From positions 36,214-100,213 of the forward strand of contig NZ_KB899822.1 of NCBI RefSeq assembly GCF_000378425.1: DNA of 64,000 bases, read 5' to 3'. The DNA comes from Cohnella laeviribosi DSM 21336 (lineage in GTDB: Bacteria > Bacillota > Bacilli > Paenibacillales > Paenibacillaceae). A model generated the notes under the pieces. It made no database searches, was not told the DNA's origin, and saw nothing but the letters and a program-made list of their open reading frames with translations. The position numbers were made by a program, and so were the translations under genes. Shown here piece after piece: positions 18,469-26,439 of this stretch (positions are counted from its first letter, which is position 1; every line of letters begins with the position of its first letter).

Positions 18469-20184
18469 TTATTTCCCTTGAGCTTTCGCCACAACTTCCT
18501 TGATGCGTTCCGTATACCACTGCTGATAACCGGCGATATCCAGCTTATTCAATTCCGTCGTGTATTTGGTCCACACGTCTTCGAACTTGGCCGGATCCGA
18601 AAGCACCAGCTCCGGAATGTACTTCCGCTGCAGCTCGGTCTTTCTCGCCTCGAAGATTTGCGGCGGCGAACCTTGCTCCTTCTGGATGCCCCATGCCGGG
18701 AACCACGGACGGTTGTCCGGCGGCGCGAACATTTCCGCGTACGTTTTGACGCCGTAAGCCGACAAAATCTTCTTGTCCGCTTCCGTCAAGCTAAGCTGGA
18801 ACACTTCCGGCTGCAAACCGGGCGACGCCGCGTTGCCGTCGGCCAGCGTCGAGTTCGTGCCGTATTGCGGCCAATCCCAGTCGAATACCGTGAATCCGTA
18901 ATCTTCGAGAAATTTCTGGTTCATCTTGTCGATCATTTCTTGCGTGCGGTACATCCGGCCGTTTTCGTCTTTCAGGTACGTTTCGCCCTCGACGCCCCAT
19001 TTGACGAGGATCTGGTTTTCTTCCTTCAGCAGGTTGTCCACGAATTGGATGATCCGGACCGGATCCTTCGCGCTGACCGTAATCCCGAACCCGCGGTTGT
19101 TGACGAAGCCCGGCGGATCGAGGTACTGGTCTTTGCCGCCGTCGAAGGTGACCGGCAGCGGGAAGTACCGGTAGCCGTCCTGCGAAGGATCGGTCTTCGC
19201 GGCGTCCCTGAGCGCATTCTGCGCGGAACCGATCTGCCAGCCGTAGTCGAAGAATCCAAGCACTTTGTGCGAGGTCAGTTTGGCGATATATTGGTCGTAG
19301 TTGTCGACGAAAGAGGACTTGTCGAACAAACCTTTGGCGTTGATTTCATTCAGCAGCTTGAACCAGCGTTTTTCATAGTCGGTGCCGGCGTATATCTTCG
19401 CTTCGTGCGTCTGCATGTCGACCATGACTTCGCCGTCGTTCGGATAACCGGCCAGATGATTCGGCACGTTGGTCGTCGCGAAGAAGCGCCAGTCGTGCGT
19501 TAGCGTGACGAACCCGGTCAAATTTTCGTTCGGATGGGCTTTGATAAAATCTTCAATCAGCTTGAAGTAGTCGTCCACCTTGTTGATTTTCGGATAACCG
19601 GCCCATTCCAGCACGCGGCGCTGAACCCAGAACGCGCCCTGGTTGATGTTCGGATCGGGAATGTACCCATTGACGACCGTGGAGAAAGGAAGGAAATAGA
19701 TCCCGCCGTCCTCGGCCTTCATCAGATTGAAATACGGCTCGTAAACGCGCTTGATGTTCGGGCCGTACTTTTCGATCAGGTCGGTCAGATCGATGAAGGC
19801 GCCGGCGTCGAGAAGCTGGTTGATCCCCGCGTCCGGAATGATGACGTCCGGATATTCGTTGGCGGCCACCATCGTTCCGATCTTCGTGTTCAGGTCGCCG
19901 ACCAGGTGCTCGATCTTGAAGTTGACCCCGGTCTGATCCTCCAACATTTTGCCGATTGTGGTCTCGTTGGTATTGACGTCTTTTTCGCCGGCGACACCGT
20001 TAAAGATTCTGAACGTCACCTTGTCGGGCGGCTGTTCGCCGGTATTGCTTCCGGCGGTTCCGGTGCTTGCGGGCTGCTCACCGGAGCTTTCCGCCGCTTC
20101 TTTTTTGCCCGAACAAGCGGTAACGATCATGGATAGCGCCATGATGAGGGCGATCATCGAAGCAAACCACTTTTTCTTCGCCAC
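18469..20184 (-). CDS. carbohydrate ABC transporter solute-binding lipoprotein (LplA/LipO type)
   Basis: A 571-residue lipoprotein with signal peptide and lipobox VTAC (cysteine about residue 24), then the extracellular binding-protein fold (VTFRIFNGVAGEKDVNTNET; ANEYPDVIIPDAG). Large LplA-type receptors in Paenibacillaceae bind plant oligosaccharides. The start is GTG at 20184, with AAGGGG about 11 bases upstream; the ATG seven bases further up is out of frame. A cre-like site and a sigma-A promoter precede it. With the xylanase downstream, xylo-oligosaccharides are the likely substrate. Confidence 0.9.
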   Translation of the reverse strand: MAKKKWFASMIALIMALSMIVTACSGKKEAAESSGEQPASTGTAGSNTGEQPPDKVTFRIFNGVAGEKDVNTNETTIGKMLEDQTGVNFKIEHLVGDLNTKIGTMVAANEYPDVIIPDAGINQLLDAGAFIDLTDLIEKYGPNIKRVYEPYFNLMKAEDGGIYFLPFSTVVNGYIPDPNINQGAFWVQRRVLEWAGYPKINKVDDYFKLIEDFIKAHPNENLTGFVTLTHDWRFFATTNVPNHLAGYPNDGEVMVDMQTHEAKIYAGTDYEKRWFKLLNEINAKGLFDKSSFVDNYDQYIAKLTSHKVLGFFDYGWQIGSAQNALRDAAKTDPSQDGYRYFPLPVTFDGGKDQYLDPPGFVNNRGFGITVSAKDPVRIIQFVDNLLKEENQILVKWGVEGETYLKDENGRMYRTQEMIDKMNQKFLEDYGFTVFDWDWPQYGTNSTLADGNAASPGLQPEVFQLSLTEADKKILSAYGVKTYAEMFAPPDNRPWFPAWGIQKEQGSPPQIFEARKTELQRKYIPELVLSDPAKFEDVWTKYTTELNKLDIAGYQQWYTERIKEVVAKAQGK

Positions 20185-20211
20185 CGTGCATGAAACCCCT
20201 TTCCTTTAGTT

Positions 20212-20253
20212 TGTAAGCACTTTCATTATAGCGGTCGGCCAATACTTTGTTTA
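20212..20253 (-). promoter_or_regulatory. promoter and cre-like site before the binding-protein gene
   Basis: On the minus strand TAAACA (20248-20253) and a perfect TATAAT (20225-20230) are 17 bp apart. TGAAAGTGCTTACA (20212-20225) directly follows the -10 box and differs from the CcpA-site consensus TGNAANCGNTNNCA at one position. This suggests carbon catabolite repression of the importer. Confidence 0.6.
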
Positions 20254-20306
20254 CCTGATAAACTAAAGGTCATCCTTCAAAAAATAAACATAATGCGGAA
20301 AGGGGT

Positions 20307-22097
20307 TTAGGTTTGCGGGCCCGGATCGGCTTGAACCGGAAGGGAGATTTGAATATGCGTCCCTTCGCCGGGGGCGCTGTCGATAAACAGCCGAATGCGG
20401 TCGCCATACAGCATTTTGAGCCGATAAATCACGTTTTGCACGCCAATGCGCTCCCCGAGCTCCTCCACGTTGTCCAGGAAGCCGTACAAGCGCTCGACCT
20501 GCTCCTTTTTCATGCCGACGCCGTTGTCGCGAATGGAAAATTCGAGGCAATCCGTCCCCAGTTCAATCCTGATGTCGATTTCCCCGCCATGTTTCAGCGG
20601 TTCGATGCCGTGAATGCTGGCGTTTTCCACAAACGGCAGAAACACCATCTTGGGGATGACCGCTTTTTTGGCGTTCGGATCGACATCGAGCCGGTAGACC
20701 AGCCGGTCGCCGAAACGGTATTGCTGGATTTCGAGAAAACACAAAATAAATTCCAGTTCCTCTTCGACCGTCACTCTGTCCTTGCTCCAGGCCAGCGAGG
20801 AACGCAGCAGCTTCGCCATGTTATGGATAATTTTCGCGGTTTCCGTTTCGTTTTTGATCAGGCTGCGCATGCGGATCGTTTCCAGCGAGTTGAACAGAAA
20901 ATGCGGATTGATCTGGCTTTGCAGCGCGTTGAGCTGCGCTTTCCGGTGCTCGATCTCGAGCGATTTTCGCTCGATATCGGCGATGTAGACGTCGTTGATC
21001 AGCCGCTTGATTTGCAGCGACATGCGGTTGAACTCGACCTGAAGCTGCCCGATTTCATCGCGCGACGCTCCGTCTTCGATGGTCACGAACTGCTGGTTTT
21101 TTACCTTTTTCATATGCCGGAGAATGTTGACCAGGCGAACGTTCATCGACCGCGAAATCCAGGTGATGATCAGGGTGGAAATGAACAGGTTGGCGGCAGC
21201 CAGCCAAATGATGAATTCCCGCGATTTGCGGACGACGCGGAACACTTCTTCCTCCGAAATCGTGCCGACAATTTTCCAGCCTTTCATATAACTTATGCCG
21301 GCGTACGTCGTTTCAAACTCGATGGCGTCTTTGGGTTTCTGCAGCTCGTTGTAGAACACGGTGTCGACGGGCCAGTTCACGTTGGGATCGGTCGTATATT
21401 CGATGCTGCCTTTTTCGTTCAGCAGATAAACGTAGCCGTTCAGGTTCAGGTTGCCGAAAACCTGCTCGACGGCCGACGTGCGAAGTTCGATTTTGAGAAT
21501 TTTTTCCCACTTGTTCCCGTCAAAATAGTTCATTCGGCGCACGATGCTGAACGTATCGCGGTAAGGGGAGCCGAGTCCCGGCACAAACGTGTCTTCCCGC
21601 GCCGTGCGGACGAGGACGGGGTTGGCGTTTTTGGCGTCCCGCAGCGCCCTGTACCAGACCGATTCCTTCGCTTGCTCCGACAGAAAACCGATGCCGCCCG
21701 AGTGCAGCATCGTCGGGTTGTCGAGGTAAATTTTGATGTTTTGCATCGAGGTGTACACGGGCGTGTAGCTGTTTAAAATGCGGCGAAAATACGAATCGTA
21801 GGCGGAGACATAATCGGCGGGGTTTTGATATTCCTCTTCCAGAATTTGATTCAGGTTGTAGTCGGTAAAAAAAACGGACGAAACGCTCACGGCGTCTTCG
21901 ATTTCCGATCGGAATTCGTTTTTGACCTGTTCAAGGGCGCGTTCGATATCTTGCATGCGCTGGTTTTTCACCTTTTCCGTCGTCGCCCGGTAAAACACGA
22001 CATTGGTCAGCACGATCGGCAGCAAGACACACAGGACATAGATGATCATCATCTTGTTGCGCAGGCGGATGTTGTCGAGATTAAACGGCAGCTTCAT
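20307..22097 (-). CDS. membrane sensor histidine kinase, YesM type
   Basis: A 596-residue kinase. It has a transmembrane helix near residues 17-36, an extracellular sensor (dCache-like) to about residue 285, a second helix (FIIWLAAANLFISTLIITWI), a HAMP segment, and the His_kinase domain with the phospho-acceptor motif QINPHFLFNSLETIRM. The ATPase domain ends with IRDNGVGMKKEQ and GIGVQNVIYRL-like boxes. YesM kinases normally pair with a YesN AraC-type response regulator; none is adjacent. It probably senses extracellular oligosaccharides and controls the importer downstream. AAAGGAGAG precedes the ATG. Confidence 0.9.
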   Translation of the reverse strand: MKLPFNLDNIRLRNKMMIIYVLCVLLPIVLTNVVFYRATTEKVKNQRMQDIERALEQVKNEFRSEIEDAVSVSSVFFTDYNLNQILEEEYQNPADYVSAYDSYFRRILNSYTPVYTSMQNIKIYLDNPTMLHSGGIGFLSEQAKESVWYRALRDAKNANPVLVRTAREDTFVPGLGSPYRDTFSIVRRMNYFDGNKWEKILKIELRTSAVEQVFGNLNLNGYVYLLNEKGSIEYTTDPNVNWPVDTVFYNELQKPKDAIEFETTYAGISYMKGWKIVGTISEEEVFRVVRKSREFIIWLAAANLFISTLIITWISRSMNVRLVNILRHMKKVKNQQFVTIEDGASRDEIGQLQVEFNRMSLQIKRLINDVYIADIERKSLEIEHRKAQLNALQSQINPHFLFNSLETIRMRSLIKNETETAKIIHNMAKLLRSSLAWSKDRVTVEEELEFILCFLEIQQYRFGDRLVYRLDVDPNAKKAVIPKMVFLPFVENASIHGIEPLKHGGEIDIRIELGTDCLEFSIRDNGVGMKKEQVERLYGFLDNVEELGERIGVQNVIYRLKMLYGDRIRLFIDSAPGEGTHIQISLPVQADPGPQT

Positions 22098-22183
22098 GCC
22101 TACTCTCCTTTATGAGCTCTTTTCACAACGTCATTCAACCGTTCGACGACGCCGGACACGCACCAGTGAACGACGGCTTGTTT

Positions 22184-22219
22184 GGTAAGCGGTTTCAACC
22201 TGTCGCAAACGATCGTTTG
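22184..22219 (-). promoter_or_regulatory. palindromic operator and cre-like site upstream of the kinase gene
   Basis: CAAACGATCGTTTG (22206-22219) is a perfect 14-bp palindrome. TGAAACCGCTTACC (22184-22197, minus strand) fits the CcpA-site consensus except for the last base. The surrounding 22098-22381 stretch has no convincing gene; a 47-codon open frame on the minus strand ending just before the kinase has no clear start. Confidence 0.45.
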
Positions 22220-22381
22220 GCTTGCTTTCTTGCTCGCCCGTTACGAATTGCCCAGTATCAGCCCGTGCGCCGGCTGCCCCACATACACGAGATGGCCGCG
22301 TTGAGTTGCTTCTTATTCTACCGTTCTTTCGTGACGAAGAAAAGAGGATCCGCTCCGCAATGGGGGAAAGGTACGAAAAAC

Positions 22382-22407
22382 AAAAAAACCTGAGAACAAT
22401 TCCCAGG
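22382..22407 (-). terminator. rho-independent terminator of the disrupted tRNA-Leu gene
   Basis: On the minus strand CCTGGGAA pairs with TTCTCAGG around TTG, followed by seven T residues. It starts 15 bp past the CCA end of the tRNA-Leu fragment, as expected for the native 3' end of that tRNA gene. Confidence 0.85.
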
Positions 22408-22422
22408 CTTTTGATTTAAGTA

Positions 22423-22477
22423 TGGTGCTGGTGAAGGGACTTGAACCCCCACTCCCTCGCGGGAAGCGGATTTTGAG
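22423..22477 (-). tRNA. tRNA-Leu(CAA) 3' fragment, likely attachment site
   Basis: The minus strand carries the anticodon loop CTCAAAA, a long class II variable arm (CTTCCC-GCGA-GGGAG), a T-arm with GGGGG-TTCAAGT-CCCTT, the acceptor 3' strand CACCAGC, a discriminator A and an encoded CCA. The 5' half is missing: bases beyond 22477 cannot form the anticodon stem, D-arm or 5' acceptor strand. A tRNA piece running from the anticodon loop to the 3' end, next to tyrosine recombinases, is the classic left-behind attachment repeat of an integrated element. It is not a functional tRNA. Confidence 0.85.
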
Positions 22478-22703
22478 TTTGAGGAGGTGCAAGGAGGTGA
22501 ACAAACGTTCGCCAAAATCCGAGAAGCATTGTGACACAAGGGATTTCAGGGATTGTAAATTTTTCCATTTGAAAAATACGTCCCGCGATTTTGCGAAGGG
22601 TTTTGTGCGCTCGTACTTCCCCGGGTTGTACGAGGCCAAACCCCCTCAACCTCGCACAACTTTGACCGCGCCAAACTCCCAAAAAACGGGAGGTTGACGA
22701 AAA

Positions 22704-23681
22704 ATGTCGAAGGACAAAGCCGATGCCAGTGTAAAACTTTCCTTGCCCGCCGACGTTTCCTCGCGGGCCCAATTCAGCGAAGCCGTCCGCCTGTTTCTGA
22801 TGGACTGCCGGTTCCGAAATCTTTCTCCGATGACCATCGAAGGATATTATACGTATTTACGGGCCTTGCAACGCGATCTCGACCAATGGGGGCTTTCCCT
22901 GAATACCCTCACCCCAAAAGATCTCACTGTACGGATGGTCAACGAAATGCTGGAACAGGGATTCAAACCGAATACGATCAACGGAAAAATTCGGACTTGC
23001 CAACAATTTTTCAAATTCCTCCATCTCGAAGGCATCTTGGACACCAACCTTGCGGAAAGTTTGAAACCCATTAAAAATGAGCGCAAAATGGTCCATACTT
23101 TCACCGAAGAACAAGTCCAGGCCATCATGCGCCAACCGGACCGAAAAACGTTTACCGGATTGCGCGATTATACCATGATGCTGGTCTTGCTGGATACGGG
23201 CATGCGGGTCAATGAATTAACGCAAATGAAAATTTCCCATATCGACTTTGAGGAGAAAACCATCCACATTCCCATGGGCAAAGGCCGGAAGTTCCGCGTC
23301 GTCCCCATTCAGCAAACGTGTGTAAACGCCCTAAAGGAATATTTGGAGGAACGGGGGGAACACGAGTTTGATGACCTCTGGGTCACCGTCTTCCATCAAC
23401 CCTTTCGACGGTATGGTATCATCCAAATGATCAGCGGCCACTGCCAAAAGGCCGGGATCAAAGGGGTGCAAGGTTCCGCCCATACGTTCCGCCACACTTT
23501 TGCGAAATTCTTTTTAATGAACGGCGGCGATATCTTCACCCTGCAATATCTGCTGGGGCATACGACGTTGGAAATGACCCGTTACTACGTGGAACTGTTC
23601 AGCAAAGACCTTCACAAACAGCACGAAAAATGCAGTCCGGTCGAACATCTTGCCGAAGATTTGAAAGAAGAGGTGCAATAA
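22704..23681 (+). CDS. tyrosine recombinase/integrase 1
   Basis: A 325-residue XerC/D-like recombinase. An N-terminal SAM-like core-binding domain (residues 17-110) is followed by the catalytic domain. Visible catalytic residues are Arg in LLDTGMRVNELTQ, Lys in MGKGRKFRVVPI, His/Arg in AHTFRHTFAKF, His in LLGHTTLEMTRYYV, and the Tyr nucleophile in that last motif. GGAGGTT precedes the ATG. It is 1 bp from the next recombinase gene and 227 bp from the tRNA-Leu scar. It most likely catalyses integration and excision of the element at that site. Confidence 0.9.
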   Translation: MSKDKADASVKLSLPADVSSRAQFSEAVRLFLMDCRFRNLSPMTIEGYYTYLRALQRDLDQWGLSLNTLTPKDLTVRMVNEMLEQGFKPNTINGKIRTCQQFFKFLHLEGILDTNLAESLKPIKNERKMVHTFTEEQVQAIMRQPDRKTFTGLRDYTMMLVLLDTGMRVNELTQMKISHIDFEEKTIHIPMGKGRKFRVVPIQQTCVNALKEYLEERGEHEFDDLWVTVFHQPFRRYGIIQMISGHCQKAGIKGVQGSAHTFRHTFAKFFLMNGGDIFTLQYLLGHTTLEMTRYYVELFSKDLHKQHEKCSPVEHLAEDLKEEVQ

Positions 23682-23682
23682 C

Positions 23683-24672
23683 ATGGACAGGCCCGTAACG
23701 CGCCGGAAAAACATCATCAAGGCGGCCGCTGTAAACACCACCACCCCTAAACGCTCCGCCGAATTTATGGATCTGGTAAAGTCCTTTCTTACGGAATGCC
23801 GGGCGAAAAACTTATCCGGACGCACGATTCAGTTTTACGAAGAGAACCTGGTCCGGATGAAAAAAATGTTTGATGAACAGGGGATCCCCTTGAACGTAAC
23901 CACGCTCACAGCCCGGGAGATCAAGCACCATTATGTAGGCCGGATGATTGAAAACGGCCTGGCCAGCAATACGATCAACGGCCGGATCAAAAGCTGCAAA
24001 GCGTTCTTCAAGTATTTGTTTGAAGAAGGGATCGTCCCCCATAACCTGGCGGAAGAAATCAAACTGGTGAAAGCGGAAAAGAAAATGATTCAAACGTTTA
24101 CAAAAGAACAGGTGGTTGCCTTGCTCCAGCAACCCGACAAAAAAACGTTTACCGGATTACGGGATTACACGATGATGGTGGTTATGCTGGAAACCGGGAT
24201 GAGGATTGGGGAACTCCTCCATTTAAAGGTGGACGACGTCTTTCTCAAAGAGCTTGAAATCCGCATCCAAAAAGGCAAAGGAGGGAAAGCGCGGCGGGTC
24301 CCCATTCAAAAAACATGCGCCAAAATCCTGAAGCAATATCTGGGGGAACGGGGCGATGCGGAAACGGATGCCTTGTTCATCAGCATTGACGAGGCACCGT
24401 TGCATATCCGGACCTTTCAGGAAAATGTCCAGGAGTACGGCAAGAAGGCCGGGATTACAGGAGTCCGTGTTTCCCCGCACACCTTCCGGCATACCATGGC
24501 CAAGTTCTATATATTAAATGGCGGCGACGTCTTCACCCTGCAACAGATACTGGGGCACAGCACCCTGGACATGGTCCGATATTACGTGGAATTGTTCAGC
24601 AAAGATATTAAAGAGCAGCATCAAAAATACAGTCCCGTTGAACATATGGCCCGGTATCGAAATGTGATATAA
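23683..24672 (+). CDS. tyrosine recombinase/integrase 2
   Basis: A 329-residue recombinase closely related to its upstream neighbour (shared KTFTGLRDYTMM, GGD(I/V)FTLQ and YYVELFSKD). Catalytic residues are in LETGMRIGELLHL, KGGKARRVPIQ, SPHTFRHTMAKF and ILGHSTLDMVRYYV. The ATG follows the preceding TAA after one base, with AAGAGGTG inside the upstream gene, so the two are translationally coupled. Tandem tyrosine recombinases often work as a heteromeric pair on mobile elements. A strong terminator follows. Confidence 0.9.
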   Translation: MDRPVTRRKNIIKAAAVNTTTPKRSAEFMDLVKSFLTECRAKNLSGRTIQFYEENLVRMKKMFDEQGIPLNVTTLTAREIKHHYVGRMIENGLASNTINGRIKSCKAFFKYLFEEGIVPHNLAEEIKLVKAEKKMIQTFTKEQVVALLQQPDKKTFTGLRDYTMMVVMLETGMRIGELLHLKVDDVFLKELEIRIQKGKGGKARRVPIQKTCAKILKQYLGERGDAETDALFISIDEAPLHIRTFQENVQEYGKKAGITGVRVSPHTFRHTMAKFYILNGGDVFTLQQILGHSTLDMVRYYVELFSKDIKEQHQKYSPVEHMARYRNVI

Positions 24673-24683
24673 ATAAATCCCAT

Positions 24684-24871
24684 TCAAGAAGGGGGCATCT
24701 GTTTCCGGATGCCCTTTTGTATATCCAGCCAACACTGAACGTTGGGGTTTTGAAACACCCGCAGCTTTTTCATTCCCCGCGTATCAATAGGGTTCAGTTC
24801 GCGAACGGGATGAATCTTGATGATCAGCCATTTAAATATTGAATAATCAACCTTGTATCTATATAGTATGG
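24684..24871 (-). other. open reading frame without a start, possible gene remnant
   Basis: Between the recombinase terminator and the aspartyl protease gene, the minus strand holds a frame open for about 62 codons with protein-like text (for example IDTRGMKKLRVFQNPNVQ) ending in a stop at 24684. It has no ATG/GTG/TTG with a ribosome-binding site at its beginning. It may be the end of a decayed gene fused against the protease gene, or chance. Confidence 0.25.
24691..24718 (+). terminator. terminator after the recombinase pair
   Basis: GGGCATC (24693-24699) pairs with GATGCCC (24708-24714), followed by TTTTG. Confidence 0.8.
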
Positions 24872-25255
24872 TCAGTCCGCCGGATACAGTTGCATACGGG
24901 ACAAATCAACGATAAATTTCCCGGGAATCAACAAGTCCAAATCAATTAAACCGTTAATCCCGTTATCTTCTCCGATTCGTCCAAAGTCCATGTGAAAGTC
25001 TTTGATTACAAAAGTATCCACCTGAACTTGATCGACTCTCCTTCGGATCGCCGCTTCTCTGCCTCCAATTCCTGTCATAAAACGGATCCAGTCTTCGGGT
25101 TCGCAGGAGTGGAACAGATCATCCACCGCATCGATGGAAATAATGGACTCAGCCGCACCCGTATCAATGACCACATTCCGAATGGTCATATGTTTTCCAT
25201 GATGAGTAATGACAATAGAGGAAAATAACAGACCATCGATCAGCTTACGATTCAT
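24872..25255 (-). CDS. retroviral-type (clan AA) aspartyl protease-like protein
   Basis: A 127-residue single-domain protein with VVIDTGAAESIIS (catalytic-type D31-T-G-A) and a later hydrophobic-Gly segment (INGLIDLDLLIPG) matching the second half of a retropepsin fold. Such domains act as homodimers; no signal peptide is seen, so it is cytoplasmic. The ATG at 25255 overlaps the end of the upstream small gene by 11 bp, indicating a two-gene operon; its own ribosome-binding site is weak, consistent with coupling. The substrate is unknown. Confidence 0.7.
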   Translation of the reverse strand: MNRKLIDGLLFSSIVITHHGKHMTIRNVVIDTGAAESIISIDAVDDLFHSCEPEDWIRFMTGIGGREAAIRRRVDQVQVDTFVIKDFHMDFGRIGEDNGINGLIDLDLLIPGKFIVDLSRMQLYPAD

Positions 25256-25502
25256 GAACGGAAAGTCTCTTGAGCATCGGCTTATTTCGGACTTCGATGA
25301 TGATTTTCTCGTTGGATGTATGATAGACAAAACGCCCGTTTGAAGCGGCAAACAACTCTTTCCACGCCTGTTGCGCATCCTGAATGGGTCTGACCACAGC
25401 CACTTCTTCCACATGAAACTTATCGTTCTCGTAATGGGATTTTAGTTCTTCCACCAGGATGAATTGATTGGGGAATAACTCCCTCACTTCAGACCACAGC
25501 AT
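25245..25502 (-). CDS. small hypothetical protein paired with the aspartyl protease
   Basis: An 85-residue soluble protein with no recognised motif (contains FPNQFILVEELKSHYE near the N-terminus and ending KRLSVHES). AAAGGGGTG precedes the ATG at good spacing. It overlaps the aspartyl protease-like gene by 11 bp. Pairs of this kind recur in Bacillota accessory regions; a regulatory or substrate role is only a guess. Confidence 0.65.
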   Translation of the reverse strand: MLWSEVRELFPNQFILVEELKSHYENDKFHVEEVAVVRPIQDAQQAWKELFAASNGRFVYHTSNEKIIIEVRNKPMLKRLSVHES

Positions 25503-25661
25503 GCTTTCACCCCTTTGCTTCCCTCTGGACTATTATACCATTACCGATAAAAGGATGGACGGTTCTCTATGTGGATCGGCGGAAACCGCTGCGGCCGCAA
25601 CCCGGCCTGGCCATCATCGTTTTTTATGTAGTGAGTATTCATGATGAGAGGAAGGGGAAAC

Positions 25662-25796
25662 ATGGCGGCAAGACCCTGATTTGAGGTCCTCGTTAGCCTG
25701 TTGCTCATGGTGGTGATGACGGCCTGCGCGGAAGTGGACGCTTCACGGTCGTCGTCGCAAACTTCGGAGAGAGCTCCCGTGATGACAGCGGAGTGA
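25662..25796 (+). pseudogene. decayed copy of the lipoprotein gene at 29145
   Basis: The N-terminal 45 codons align with the lipoprotein gene at 29145 (shared LLLMV-V-TAC lipobox and SSSQTSER / SPPQTLER). An in-frame TGA at codon 6 and a further stop at codon 45 destroy it, and the rest of the gene is absent. Similarity extends upstream to about 25585, matching about 29060 onwards, including the ribosome-binding site. The reading is a partial duplication that has decayed. Confidence 0.75.
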
Positions 25797-25804
25797 CCAC
25801 ATTG

Positions 25805-26155
25805 TTATGTGATGTCTCCGATTTCCTGAATGGCCTTCTCAATCCACGGCTTCACTTCCGGCAGATTCGTTTTAATAATTTCCCAAACAATGCTTTCATC
25901 GATCCCGAAATACTCATGAATAAGAATATTCCTTAGACCAATCATCTTCTTCCATGGAATCTCCGGATATTTGCCACGTATTTCATCGGAAACATTTTTT
26001 GACGCTTCACCAATCACTTCCAGATTACGAATCACGGCATCCACCATCATCGGATGACGAAAAAAGAAGTCATAATCGACTCCTCTGGTGTAATCAGCAA
26101 TCTTGTTAATGGAGTCCAATATATCTTTCAGATAGAGCAGACTGCGGTTTTTCAT
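25805..26155 (-). CDS. hepT: HepT-like ribonuclease toxin (HEPN domain)
   Basis: A 116-residue HEPN-family protein. The RNase motif R-x4-H is present in LRNILIHEYFGID (R75, H80) followed by Y82, and the helical scaffold (YLKDILDSINKIADYTRG) is typical of HepT (DUF86). In known systems HepT cleaves RNA, for example tRNA 3' ends, and is silenced by AMPylation of the HEPN tyrosine by MntA. Its ATG overlaps the mntA stop by 4 bp. The key residues are intact. Confidence 0.9.
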   Translation of the reverse strand: MKNRSLLYLKDILDSINKIADYTRGVDYDFFFRHPMMVDAVIRNLEVIGEASKNVSDEIRGKYPEIPWKKMIGLRNILIHEYFGIDESIVWEIIKTNLPEVKPWIEKAIQEIGDIT

Positions 26156-26439
26156 TGAAATTGTACCTCTCGAATAATGTCATTCTTCATCATCGGCTTC
26201 AATGCCTGAACCGTTACCAAATCAACCGGTTTGTTGAATACAGATTCCAGATACTCCTTCAAATCAAAAAATTCAAATCCAACCGGTTTGATGAACTCGA
26301 CCAAAATGTCGATGTCACTGTTCTCCGTATGTTGGTCCCGGGCGTAAGATCCAAACACACCGATCCTGCTTACAAAAAACTTCTCAGCCAGAAACGGCTT
26401 TTGTTCTTTAAGAATTTTTTCAATATCCTTGCGCTTCAT
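26152..26439 (-). CDS. mntA: MntA-like nucleotidyltransferase antitoxin
   Basis: A 95-residue minimal nucleotidyltransferase. The active-site motif GVFGSYARDQ (G30-S31) is followed by SDIDILVEF, giving the metal-binding D-x-D (D42, D44). It is the expected partner of HepT, transferring AMP onto the toxin. GAGGCG precedes the ATG and it is the first gene of the pair. A TATAAT box lies upstream at about 26515-26521 but its -35 element is weak. Confidence 0.9.
   Translation of the reverse strand: MKRKDIEKILKEQKPFLAEKFFVSRIGVFGSYARDQHTENSDIDILVEFIKPVGFEFFDLKEYLESVFNKPVDLVTVQALKPMMKNDIIREVQFQ

Noticed and set aside
22098..22255. 47-codon minus-strand frame ending just before the kinase start, considered as a remnant of a YesN-type regulator
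   Set aside because: The sequence does not resemble the AraC-type C-terminus of YesN and has no convincing start; left as unassigned.
22423..22477. A functional tRNA-Leu
   Set aside because: The 5' acceptor strand, D-arm and 5' side of the anticodon stem are absent, so it can only be a fragment.
22422..22697. Open frame of 91 codons on the plus strand
   Set aside because: Its start lies in the antisense of the tRNA-Leu fragment; the peptide text is the well-known false ORF from tRNA-Leu antisense and has no ribosome-binding site.
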